Below the pieces are notes generated by a model that was given only the letters and a program-made list of their open reading frames with translations, was not told the origin of the DNA and ran no database searches. Positions 1 to 5,679 of a DNA stretch of 6,547 nt are shown piece by piece. The stretch spans positions 1 through 6,547 of the forward strand of contig JACQTN010000159.1 of the NCBI GenBank assembly GCA_016210785.1, written 5' to 3'. The stretch comes from Armatimonadota bacterium (lineage in GTDB: Bacteria > Sysuimicrobiota > Sysuimicrobiia > Sysuimicrobiales > JACQTN01). Every line of letters begins with the position of its first letter. The stretch's first letter is position 1. Both the position numbers and the translations under genes were made by a program.

Positions 1-59
1 ACGCCGAGTGTGCCAAGGTCGTGTGTTTCGATTTAGCCGGAACTAAACGGCAATTCTCT

Positions 60-64
60 GGGGG
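60..64 (+). promoter_or_regulatory. Probable ribosome binding site of the TPR gene
   Basis: A run of five G lies 8 bases before the ATG at 73. It supports that start over the in-frame GTG at 64, whose first base is the last G of the run. I see no convincing -35/-10 pair in the 59 bases upstream. Confidence 0.45.
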
Positions 65-72
65 TGTGCCAT

Positions 73-549
73 ATGGAAGCTAAAGAACGGGCCTTCCAGC
101 TATTCCGCGAGGCCTACCGTCACCAGATGGCCGGCGACCTAGAAACCGCCATTCGGCTCTACCAGGAATCGATCAACTCCTACCCCACGGCCGAGGCGCA
201 CACTTTTCTTGGCTGGACGTACGGCTTTCAAAAGCGCTACGAAGAAGCCATTGAGGAGTGCTACAAAGCCATCGCCGTTGACCCCGACTTCGGCAATCCT
301 TACAACGACATCGGCGTTTACCTGATGCAGCGGGGGAAGCTCGATGAGGCGATCCCCTGGCTGGAGAAAGCGAAGCAGGCGAAGCGGTACGAGCCGCGCC
401 ACTTCCCCTGCCTGAACCTGGGCCGGATCTACCTCTCCCAGGGGCGCTGGATGGACGCGCTGCGCGAGTTTGAGGGCGCGGTGCGCGCCGCTCCCGATGA
501 CACCCAGTCCCGCAAGGCCTACCACGAGCTGCTGGCCCGCTTCAACTGA
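73..549 (+). CDS. Tetratricopeptide repeat (TPR) protein, 158 aa
   Basis: The protein is almost entirely TPR units. Four are visible, at about residues 5-38, 39-72, 73-106 and 107-142, each a helix pair with the usual pattern: Gly at position 8 (as in FLGWTY and NLGRIY), Ala at 20 (as in YEEAIEE, LDEAIPW and MDALREF) and Pro near the end (SYPT, VDPD, AAPDD). TPR arrays form a superhelical groove that binds partner proteins. No signal peptide, membrane segment or catalytic domain is present, so a cytoplasmic scaffold or adaptor is the best inference; the partner is unknown. The ATG at 73 is chosen because a GGGGG tract at 60-64 lies 8 bases upstream. An in-frame GTG at 64 would add only Met-Cys-His and overlaps that tract. 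The gene stands alone on the plus strand and converges on the S11 peptidase gene 76 bases away. The repeat call is firm; the function is not known. Confidence 0.9.
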   Translation: MEAKERAFQLFREAYRHQMAGDLETAIRLYQESINSYPTAEAHTFLGWTYGFQKRYEEAIEECYKAIAVDPDFGNPYNDIGVYLMQRGKLDEAIPWLEKAKQAKRYEPRHFPCLNLGRIYLSQGRWMDALREFEGAVRAAPDDTQSRKAYHELLARFN

Positions 550-625
550 GGTCAGCCGCGCCCCCCTTACCGTGCCCTCCCTGTGGCAGGAGTGTACGTG
601 ATCACCGGGCTGGCCAGCGGCGCCC

Positions 626-1618
626 TCAAGGACTGATTCTCCAGGTCACGACCCGCAGCCCGCCCCCTGCGCCGGGCCTGATGACCGCCGTCACATAGCG
701 ATTGTAGTAGCCCAGGCACAGGGCGATCCTGGACACGTCCCCGCCCAGGCCGCCGCTGTCCCCCACGCGCCGCATCCGGCCGTCGGAAGTGACCGCCCAG
801 GCGATCAGCTTGAGCTGTCCGGCGGCGGTCCGCACCGCCGTGAGAAGGCCGCTGTCTGTCAGGCCCTCCAGGTGGATCTCGCTCGCCTCGCCGGCCTGGG
901 CGCCACTGTTGGACACTTTGGTCGGGATGCCGGTGCCGCTGATCTGCCAGCTCATCACCTCGAGGTCGCCGGCGCTGTTCCGCACGGCCGTGTACGCCAT
1001 CCCATGCGGGCCGTAGTAGAGGGCCACCTCGCCGACGGCCCCGGCCGGCGAACTGCCGCGCGGGCGCGTGATCGCGCCCGCGGCGTCCACGTCCCAGGTC
1101 ATCAATTTCAGGTTGCCCGCGCCGTCCCGGATGGCCGTGATCACACGGTGAGTGGCGGCTCCCGCGCCAGTAGTGCCGCCGATCGGGTAGGCGAGCATGG
1201 CGATTCTTTCCGCAGTGTCGGAGCCCGTCCGCTGCGCAACCTGGCGCCACCGGCCGCCGGCGTCCATGGTCCACGTGGTCAGCGAGAGGTTCCCCGTCGC
1301 GTCGCGCGCGGCGGTGATCGCCAGGGACCCGGAGAGTGCGCGCAGCGCGATGTGGCTGGCCTCCGGACCGCTGTGGCCGCTGTCGCCCACGCGGGTGATC
1401 GTTCCGGCGGGCCCGATGTCCCAGGTGATCAGCAGGAGCCTGCCGCTACCATCTCGGACCGCCGTGACGAACCTGCCCGCGATGCTGTCGCTGGCGATCT
1501 CGGACACTGCGCCGGCCTGGCCACCGCTGTCGCCGGTGCGGACCACCTTGCCGTCGCCGCCGACGGTCCACGCGGTTACCCTCAGGCGGCCGGCACCGTC
1601 TCGCGCGGCGGTCACCGA
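626..1618 (-). repeat. Seven tandem ~50-residue repeats, probable beta-propeller domain of the S11 protein
   Basis: The unit reads roughly VTAVRDGSGxLxLxTW, then a Gly-rich turn, ITRVGDSG, QAG and SEIAL. The conserved Thr before Ala falls at residues 350, 399, 449, 508, 557, 607 and 657, giving spacings of 49, 50, 59, 49, 50 and 50. The longer third unit carries an insert of about 10 residues rich in Gly, Thr and Ala (about 494-503). Each unit has four short strand-like segments, as in a propeller blade. The array starts at the second segment of a blade and ends after the third segment of the seventh. This is what circular closure of a seven-bladed propeller could look like, but 26 or 27 recognisable strands is one or two short of 28. 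The fold is inferred from the repeat pattern only. A likely role is binding cell-wall glycan or a protein partner. I do not recognise a named Pfam family. Confidence 0.75.
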
Positions 1619-2659
1619 CTGACCCCCGGCGCGGCACACGGCGTTGACCGGTCCCATGGCCGCAAGATCGCCCGCGGCGTCGGCGGACGCGCTGACGCGG
1701 AGCAGCGCGGCGAAGCCGTGGTCGAGCAGCCGCATCGCCTGCGCGCGCGCCTGGTCGCCGGCATCTATCACCACAGCGATCACCGACCGGCCGAGCAGCG
1801 TGGCGCTAACGACGCGCACTTCGCCGGCGTTGCCCGTGGAACCGGGTTTGACGCCCGTCGCCCCCGGATAGTTGTTCAGGAAGCCACTGAAGCTGTGTTG
1901 CAGCGCGTAGGTCTTGGTGCTGCTGCCCACCCTGGATGTGAAGCTCCAGTTGAGCGTGCGCACGATGGCGGCGAACGTCGGGTCGCGCATAGCCACGCGG
2001 GCCAGGCTGGCCAGGTCGCGCGGGCTGGAGTAGTGATCGTCGCGATCGAGCCCGTGAGGGTTTGCGTAGTGCGTGTTGCCGAGGCCCAGGTTCCTGGCCC
2101 TCCGGTTCATGAGACCTGCGAACTGGTCATTGCACTGCCTGCCCTCGCGCTCGTTGCTGCTGGCACAGCCGGCCAAGTACTCGGCGATGGCCTGCGCCGC
2201 GTCGTTCGCTGACCTGAGCATCATCCCGTAGAGCAGGTTGCGCAACGTTATCCGTTCGCCCTGCTGCAGCCTGACCGTTCGGGGCCGGCTGCCGCCCAGG
2301 GTCCCGGTCAGGGTTGCTCCTCCCAGTTGCGTCGGGTAGTACCCCACGGTCACCGTATCGTCCAGGCCGAGGCGCTGCCCGCCTCGCGCGGACTGCGTGG
2401 TCCGCTCGATGGCGATCAGCGCCGTCATGATCTTCGTCGTGCTGGCCATGGGCAGGCGGTCGTCGGGATTGTGGACGCCCAGCACCGCGCCCGAGTCGGC
2501 CGAGATGACGATCGCCGCCTTGGCGGTCGTGACGCCTGCCGGGAGCCGGGGTTCTCCTGCGGGGACCCGCGCCGCTGCGGCAGTTGGCGTGGCACCGGAC
2601 GCCAGCGTGGAGGTGAGCATCAAGACTGTCGCCACACGATGCACGACGCTACTTCTCAT
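626..2659 (-). CDS. Exported peptidase S11 (D-Ala-D-Ala carboxypeptidase type) fused to a C-terminal seven-repeat domain, 677 aa
   Basis: Peptidase S11 enzymes are low-molecular-weight penicillin-binding proteins that trim the terminal D-Ala from peptidoglycan stem peptides outside the membrane. The N-terminus is a signal peptide: Met-Arg start, hydrophobic core VATVLMLTSTLA, likely cleavage near Ala30. The catalytic motifs follow in order: SxxK as S73-T-T-K76, SxN as S150-A-N152, and the third motif as K271-P-G273 where KTG is usual. DRLPMASTTK and NPHGLD are also typical of the family. The catalytic part ends near residue 325. From about 348 to the end are seven copies of a roughly 50-residue repeat, described separately; this makes the protein much longer than ordinary S11 enzymes (about 380-450 aa). 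The four cysteines (165, 176, 342, 648) fit an exported protein with disulfides. The ATG at 2659 is chosen for the signal peptide directly after it and an AGGGGG site 7 bases upstream; the frame stays open to 2812, but that extension would bury the signal. A DacA/DacF-like role is inferred; the exact substrate is unknown. Confidence 0.88.
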   Translation of the reverse strand: MRSSVVHRVATVLMLTSTLASGATPTAAAARVPAGEPRLPAGVTTAKAAIVISADSGAVLGVHNPDDRLPMASTTKIMTALIAIERTTQSARGGQRLGLDDTVTVGYYPTQLGGATLTGTLGGSRPRTVRLQQGERITLRNLLYGMMLRSANDAAQAIAEYLAGCASSNEREGRQCNDQFAGLMNRRARNLGLGNTHYANPHGLDRDDHYSSPRDLASLARVAMRDPTFAAIVRTLNWSFTSRVGSSTKTYALQHSFSGFLNNYPGATGVKPGSTGNAGEVRVVSATLLGRSVIAVVIDAGDQARAQAMRLLDHGFAALLRVSASADAAGDLAAMGPVNAVCRAGGQSVTAARDGAGRLRVTAWTVGGDGKVVRTGDSGGQAGAVSEIASDSIAGRFVTAVRDGSGRLLLITWDIGPAGTITRVGDSGHSGPEASHIALRALSGSLAITAARDATGNLSLTTWTMDAGGRWRQVAQRTGSDTAERIAMLAYPIGGTTGAGAATHRVITAIRDGAGNLKLMTWDVDAAGAITRPRGSSPAGAVGEVALYYGPHGMAYTAVRNSAGDLEVMSWQISGTGIPTKVSNSGAQAGEASEIHLEGLTDSGLLTAVRTAAGQLKLIAWAVTSDGRMRRVGDSGGLGGDVSRIALCLGYYNRYVTAVIRPGAGGGLRVVTWRISP

Positions 2660-2666
2660 GGCCGCA

Positions 2667-2672
2667 CCCCCT
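2667..2672 (-). promoter_or_regulatory. Ribosome binding site deciding the start of the S11 gene
   Basis: Read on the minus strand this is AGGGGG, with 7 bases before the ATG at 2659. It supports the short form of the protein that begins at its signal peptide. Confidence 0.6.
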
Positions 2673-2712
2673 GCGGGATGTTGAGGTGGCATCCCCGGTT
2701 TGTCTACGGAGT

Positions 2713-2738
2713 GAACGAACACTATCCCCTTTTCGTTC
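2713..2738. promoter_or_regulatory. Inverted repeat GAACGAA-N12-TTCGTTC upstream of the S11 gene
   Basis: Two perfect 7-base arms (2713-2719 and 2732-2738) flank a 12-base spacer, 54 to 79 bases before the S11 start codon in the MFS-S11 intergenic stretch. The position fits an operator or a hairpin in the leader. A repeat of this size is expected by chance several times in a window this long, and no promoter boxes anchor it, so the call is weak. The rest of 2660-2885 shows only the ribosome binding site, a short G tract and no clear terminator. Confidence 0.2.
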
Positions 2739-2885
2739 GCCGCCAGCCGCCGCGCGGCCGTGGTTCCGGCGGTGTCCGCGGTCTTCTCGCGACCCCGTGG
2801 AGGCTGTCGCACCGCAAGACGTGAGTGGCCGGGGGGGGTGCCGTGAGAGCCTTCCGGTAGGGGGCGTAAGATCCTGGCGCTCCGC

Positions 2886-4196
2886 TCACCGGCGTCCGGC
2901 CGCGTCGGTAGTCGGGGTTTTCCGGGGAAGGAGGAAGGTCATCGGCGGGACCAGGAGCGTTCCCAGTGCGAAGGCCACGAACACCGCGTCCAGCCCGCTG
3001 CGGTTGGCGATCATCCCTCCGATCGCGGGTGCCAGGGCCGAACTGGCGAAGGTGCACGTGAAATAGATGCCGTACGCCCGGCTCCCCCGCGCGCTGTCCA
3101 CGAACGCCGCCACCCCAGTGTTGAGGGCGGATGACGTCCCGTTGACGAGCACGCCCAGCAGCACCAGGTAGCCCGCCAGGGCGGCGTGGCCGCGCACCCC
3201 CAGAAGCCCGATGAGGCCGGCGGCCATCGCGATCTCTGTCACGACGATCACCGGGCGTTCTCCCACCGCGTCGGTGAGCCAGCCGCAGATGAGCTTGCCG
3301 ATGCCGCCGCCCACCAGGAGGAGCGCGAACATGACGCCCACCGCGGCTTCGCCAAACCCTCGCGCCACGAGGAGAAAAGGAAGGAACGTCATCGCCACGG
3401 CACGCCCCGCCTGATCCAGCACCGCGATGATCGACATCACCGCAAACGGCCAGGGGTCCCGGACCCCCAGCCGGTGCGCCGTGCCCCCTGCCGTGCGGGC
3501 GGGCCCGGGCTCACCGTCCGGCCGGGGATCACCGGCGTGCCGGGTATTTCGAGGCGGCGTACCAGCACCCGCGAGCCCGCGAGCCCGCATGTAGATCACA
3601 CCCAGGACGGCCGCGGAACCTCCGACGGTGACCAGGCTCGCCCGCCACCCGGCGAACGCCGCCACTGCACCGGCCGCCGCCGGGAACGCGAACTTGCCCA
3701 CGTCTCCCGCGAAGTTCAGCACCCCCAGGGCGCGCCCGCGGCTGCGCGGGTCCGCCATCGCCGAGATCTGGTGAGTCCCGATCGGGTGGAACGCCCCGGC
3801 CCCCGCCCCGGCCAGAGCACCCCACAGCAGGGCGAGAGCAAACGTCGCCGCGCTCCCAAACAGGATGATGGCGGTCCCGAACCAGACGAGACCGGCGCCC
3901 AGGACGGCGGTGTCCCCCACCGTCGCGGCCAGTCCGGCCAGGGGGATCTGCGCACCGCTCAGGGCCGCGATATGGGCGCTGCGGAGGAGCGCCGCCCGGG
4001 CATAGTCCAGGTGCAGGTCCCGGGCCACGAAGGGCAGCAGCGCCGTCAGGGCGGCGGTGAGGCCGTCATTCCAGACGTGGAGCAGCGAGGCCCAGGCGAG
4101 CGCCGAGGTCAGGCGGGCGTGGAGGACGCGTCCCTGGGGCACACTCTCCTGCGGCACACCCGGGGGTTCGTTGGTGCGAGATTCCTCTCCTGCCAC
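2886..4196 (-). CDS. MFS transporter, fosmidomycin-resistance (Fsr)-like, 436 aa
   Basis: This is an inner-membrane secondary transporter of the major facilitator superfamily, normally driven by the proton gradient and most often an exporter in this branch. About twelve hydrophobic segments are visible, near residues 31-57, 68-93, 97-117, 118-141, 161-185, 186-204, 248-272, 281-305, 314-335, 338-362, 375-398 and 402-424. A hydrophilic loop at 205-247, rich in Arg, Pro and Gly, splits the two six-helix halves. The GAGAGAFHPIG stretch at the end of segment 4 recalls the GxGSAxFHPEG of Fsr-like proteins. FLPFLLVARGF and GWLTDAVGERP after segment 8 (a motif-A-like loop) also fit. The substrate cannot be read from sequence. 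The start is GTG at 4196 with only a weak upstream GGGG; another GTG 18 codons in would still leave segment 1 complete. The gene follows an amidohydrolase tail by 111 bases in the same direction, so the two may be cotranscribed. Confidence 0.85.
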   Translation of the reverse strand: MAGEESRTNEPPGVPQESVPQGRVLHARLTSALAWASLLHVWNDGLTAALTALLPFVARDLHLDYARAALLRSAHIAALSGAQIPLAGLAATVGDTAVLGAGLVWFGTAIILFGSAATFALALLWGALAGAGAGAFHPIGTHQISAMADPRSRGRALGVLNFAGDVGKFAFPAAAGAVAAFAGWRASLVTVGGSAAVLGVIYMRARGLAGAGTPPRNTRHAGDPRPDGEPGPARTAGGTAHRLGVRDPWPFAVMSIIAVLDQAGRAVAMTFLPFLLVARGFGEAAVGVMFALLLVGGGIGKLICGWLTDAVGERPVIVVTEIAMAAGLIGLLGVRGHAALAGYLVLLGVLVNGTSSALNTGVAAFVDSARGSRAYGIYFTCTFASSALAPAIGGMIANRSGLDAVFVAFALGTLLVPPMTFLLPRKTPTTDAAGRR

Positions 4197-4267
4197 CGGT
4201 CCCCAAGCTGTGCGCCGGCGGCTCGGCCTGTGGAGAGATGGGGTCTACGATCGCCCTCGCCGCCTCG

Positions 4268-5284
4268 TCAAACGCAGGCCCGCCCACGTCTCGTGGATGG
4301 CGCAGATCTACAGCTGCAGCAGGCGCGCGGCGTTGCCTCCCAGTATCGCCGCTCGGTGTAATAGGGAAAAGCGCGCGTGAACGCTGGCTCACCATAGCGC
4401 TCGCCGATCCACGCGGCGTGGCGGATGACGCGCAGGGTGCGCAACGCCTCGACCAGAGCGAATTCCGCTTGGTCAAACGGCGCGAAACCGCGGTAGGATT
4501 CCGTAAGAATCTTTTGTTGCGACTTCACTTCCAGGGAATTTCCCGAACAGAGCATCCACAGATCCTGCACGACCGGCGCGAAAGCGCTGTCGTCAAAGTC
4601 CACGAACACGGGACCCTTGGCGTCCCACAGGATGTTGCCGGGGTGGAGATCGCCATGGACAAGTTGCAGGCGCAAGCCCTGCCGGTAATACTGGCCGGCG
4701 GTGTCAAGCGCGTCCGTCAGGGCCGCTTCCAGATGGTCATTCATGTCTTCGGGAGCGTAAGTCTTGTCGAGAATTCCCGCGAGAGAGTCCCAGCCGTAAG
4801 TCTTTGGATTGATCTCGATGCGGTGGCAGGCGGTGAACGCGGCGCAAGCGGCGTGCATCTTGCCGATCGCTGAGCCGAGAGCTGAACGGCGCGCATCGGT
4901 GATTTCGCTTTCCATGCGCGCACAGGCGCGCGGGAACAGGACGTAGTGATAGGTTCCGGCCCTTCCTAATGCCGCGCACCCGGAAACCGCGCGTTTGAGC
5001 GCTAACGGCGCGACGACGGCAACGCCCGATCGTTGAATGTGCAGGGTAAGACGATGCTCTTCGTCAATCTGTTTGGGACTCCAACGCCGGGGGCGATAGA
5101 ATTTGGCGATAAGCGCCGGAGCATTGTCGAGCGGGATTTCGTAAACGCGGTTCTCGTAACTGTTGAGCGCGTTCAGCGAACCCGACGGGACAAAACCCGC
5201 AGACTCGACGACTCCGAAAATAATTTCCGGCGTGAGCGCGTCGAAATCATGACTGCGATCGGGAGTTCTGCGATGGTCCGTCAT
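4268..5284 (-). CDS. srkA: Stress response kinase A (SrkA/YihE/RdoA), C-terminus replaced at a junction
   Basis: SrkA is a cytoplasmic Ser/Thr protein kinase of the aminoglycoside-phosphotransferase/choline-kinase fold; in E. coli it counters stress-induced programmed death downstream of Cpx. Numbering from the ATG at 5284, the family landmarks are NSYENRVY (41-48), the ATP-binding Lys in IAKFYRP (K61), WSPKQIDEEH, the catalytic loop HGDLHPGNILW (H210, D212, N217), the metal-binding VDFDD (D229, D231) and VVQDLWML. The protein is well conserved to RRYWE at 312-316 (codons 4337-4351). Beyond that the frame runs on for 22 residues rich in Cys, Arg and Ser that match nothing in SrkA and are the amidohydrolase tail and its downstream bases read out of frame. 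About 15-25 native C-terminal residues are therefore missing. The start at 5284 matches the family N-terminus, though its AGGAG lies only 1 base away; an ATG at 5311 is the alternative. The real kinase core was probably functional in its own genome. Confidence 0.88.
   Translation of the reverse strand: MTDHRRTPDRSHDFDALTPEIIFGVVESAGFVPSGSLNALNSYENRVYEIPLDNAPALIAKFYRPRRWSPKQIDEEHRLTLHIQRSGVAVVAPLALKRAVSGCAALGRAGTYHYVLFPRACARMESEITDARRSALGSAIGKMHAACAAFTACHRIEINPKTYGWDSLAGILDKTYAPEDMNDHLEAALTDALDTAGQYYRQGLRLQLVHGDLHPGNILWDAKGPVFVDFDDSAFAPVVQDLWMLCSGNSLEVKSQQKILTESYRGFAPFDQAEFALVEALRTLRVIRHAAWIGERYGEPAFTRAFPYYTERRYWEATPRACCSCRSAPSTRRGRACV
4308..4349 (-). pseudogene. Truncated 3' end of an amidohydrolase-like gene (last 13 codons)
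   Basis: Read on the minus strand in the frame one base off srkA, this encodes AILGGNAARLLQL followed by TAG at 4308-4310. ILGGNAxRLL followed by one or two residues and a stop is the characteristic C-terminus of amidohydrolase-family (amidohydrolase_2, ACMSD/LigJ-like) metal-dependent hydrolases. Nothing upstream continues that family: the bases directly before encode the srkA product in another frame. I therefore read it as the surviving tail of a gene cut off at a junction. The tail is short, so the family call rests on one motif, but its position right before a stop and at the composition break makes chance unlikely. The MFS gene lies downstream in the same orientation. Confidence 0.6.
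4337..4346. other. Junction between two unrelated sequences (srkA / amidohydrolase tail), with ~10-base shared stretch
   Basis: On the minus strand ATACTGGGAG serves both genes: as part of the Arg-Tyr-Trp-Glu codons ending recognisable SrkA, and as the Ile-Leu-Gly-Gly codons beginning the recognisable amidohydrolase tail. Homology to SrkA ends here and homology to the other family begins here. GC content also changes across this point. A short shared stretch at a breakpoint is typical of assembly or amplification chimeras and of microhomology-mediated recombination; the sequence alone cannot tell these apart. Confidence 0.65.
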
Positions 5285-5344
5285 ACTCCTGCTGGTGATG
5301 AGATTGAGCATGATGCGAAACTATCCCACTGCGCGCGCTTTTTG

Positions 5345-5679
5345 CAATTCGGCAAAATGGACGCCAAGCTCGTGGATTCGGCGCTCAACCCCATGGGGCT
5401 GGACAAGAACGACCCATCAGCTGATGACGATATCATCACCGTCACCGACATGCATGTTCCCGTGGGCCAATCCGTCATCGTCAGGGTGAGCTCGCGCGAC
5501 GTGATTCACAGCTTCGGCGTGCCCAATCTGCGCATCAAGATGGACGCCATTCCCGGCATGGAAGTCCCCCAGTGGTTTACGGCCAAAACGCCGGGTCAGT
5601 AAGACATAGCCTGTTCGCAACTCTGCGGCGATCTGCATTACAGCATACAATGGCGTAATTTCCTGGTCACTAAAACCTC
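5345..5679 (+). pseudogene. Decayed cytochrome c oxidase subunit II (cox2/coxB) remnant, CuA domain
   Basis: Subunit II carries the CuA centre that takes electrons from cytochrome c in aerobic respiration. The frame starting QFGKMDAKLVDSALNP and continuing through PVGQSVIVRVSSRDVIHSFG to IPGMEVPQWFT matches the periplasmic cupredoxin domain of COX2, including the first CuA histidine in VIHSF. A TAA at 5600-5602 stands where the family has Tyr or Phe. After it the same frame goes on with DIACSQLCGDLHYS, the CuA loop with its two Cys and the His. The next residue, the CuA ligand Met, is Ile (ATA), and FLVTKT follows. No frameshift is needed after 5345. The two-helix membrane anchor and the start of the domain are absent; bases before 5345 are the srkA 5' region. 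The 3' end overlaps the end of the receptor gene by about 10 bases. Each visible defect is explained by a single base change, which points to genuine gene decay. Open frame continuing upstream to 5033 is antisense to srkA and not real. Confidence 0.8.

Noticed and set aside
550..625. Terminator between the converging TPR and S11 genes
   Set aside because: The only symmetry seen is the 10-base palindrome GCTGGCCAGC at 609-618, which has no loop and no T tract, so I do not call a terminator.
872..2212. 446-residue open frame on the plus strand
   Set aside because: It lies antisense to the S11 gene. Its product is Arg/Ala/Gly/Val-rich with no domain, as expected for the shadow of a GC-rich coding strand.
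2660..2812. N-terminal extension of the S11 protein to 2812
   Set aside because: It would place 51 charged residues ahead of a clear signal peptide. A good ribosome binding site sits directly before the ATG at 2659.
2831..2838. Run of eight G as a phase-variable tract
   Set aside because: It is intergenic, between MFS and S11, not at a promoter spacer or inside a frame that I can identify. In DNA this GC-rich it may be chance or a homopolymer error.
4268..4336. Native C-terminus of SrkA
   Set aside because: The 22 residues after RRYWE resemble no SrkA ending and are explained by the amidohydrolase tail read in another frame.
3186..4361. 391-residue open frame on the plus strand
   Set aside because: It is antisense to the MFS gene, with highly polar Arg/Gly/Pro/Gln-rich sequence and no recognisable motif.
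5033..5602. 189-residue plus-strand frame read as one protein
   Set aside because: Its first two-thirds are antisense to srkA. Only the part from about 5345 matches a family (COX2), so it is not one protein.
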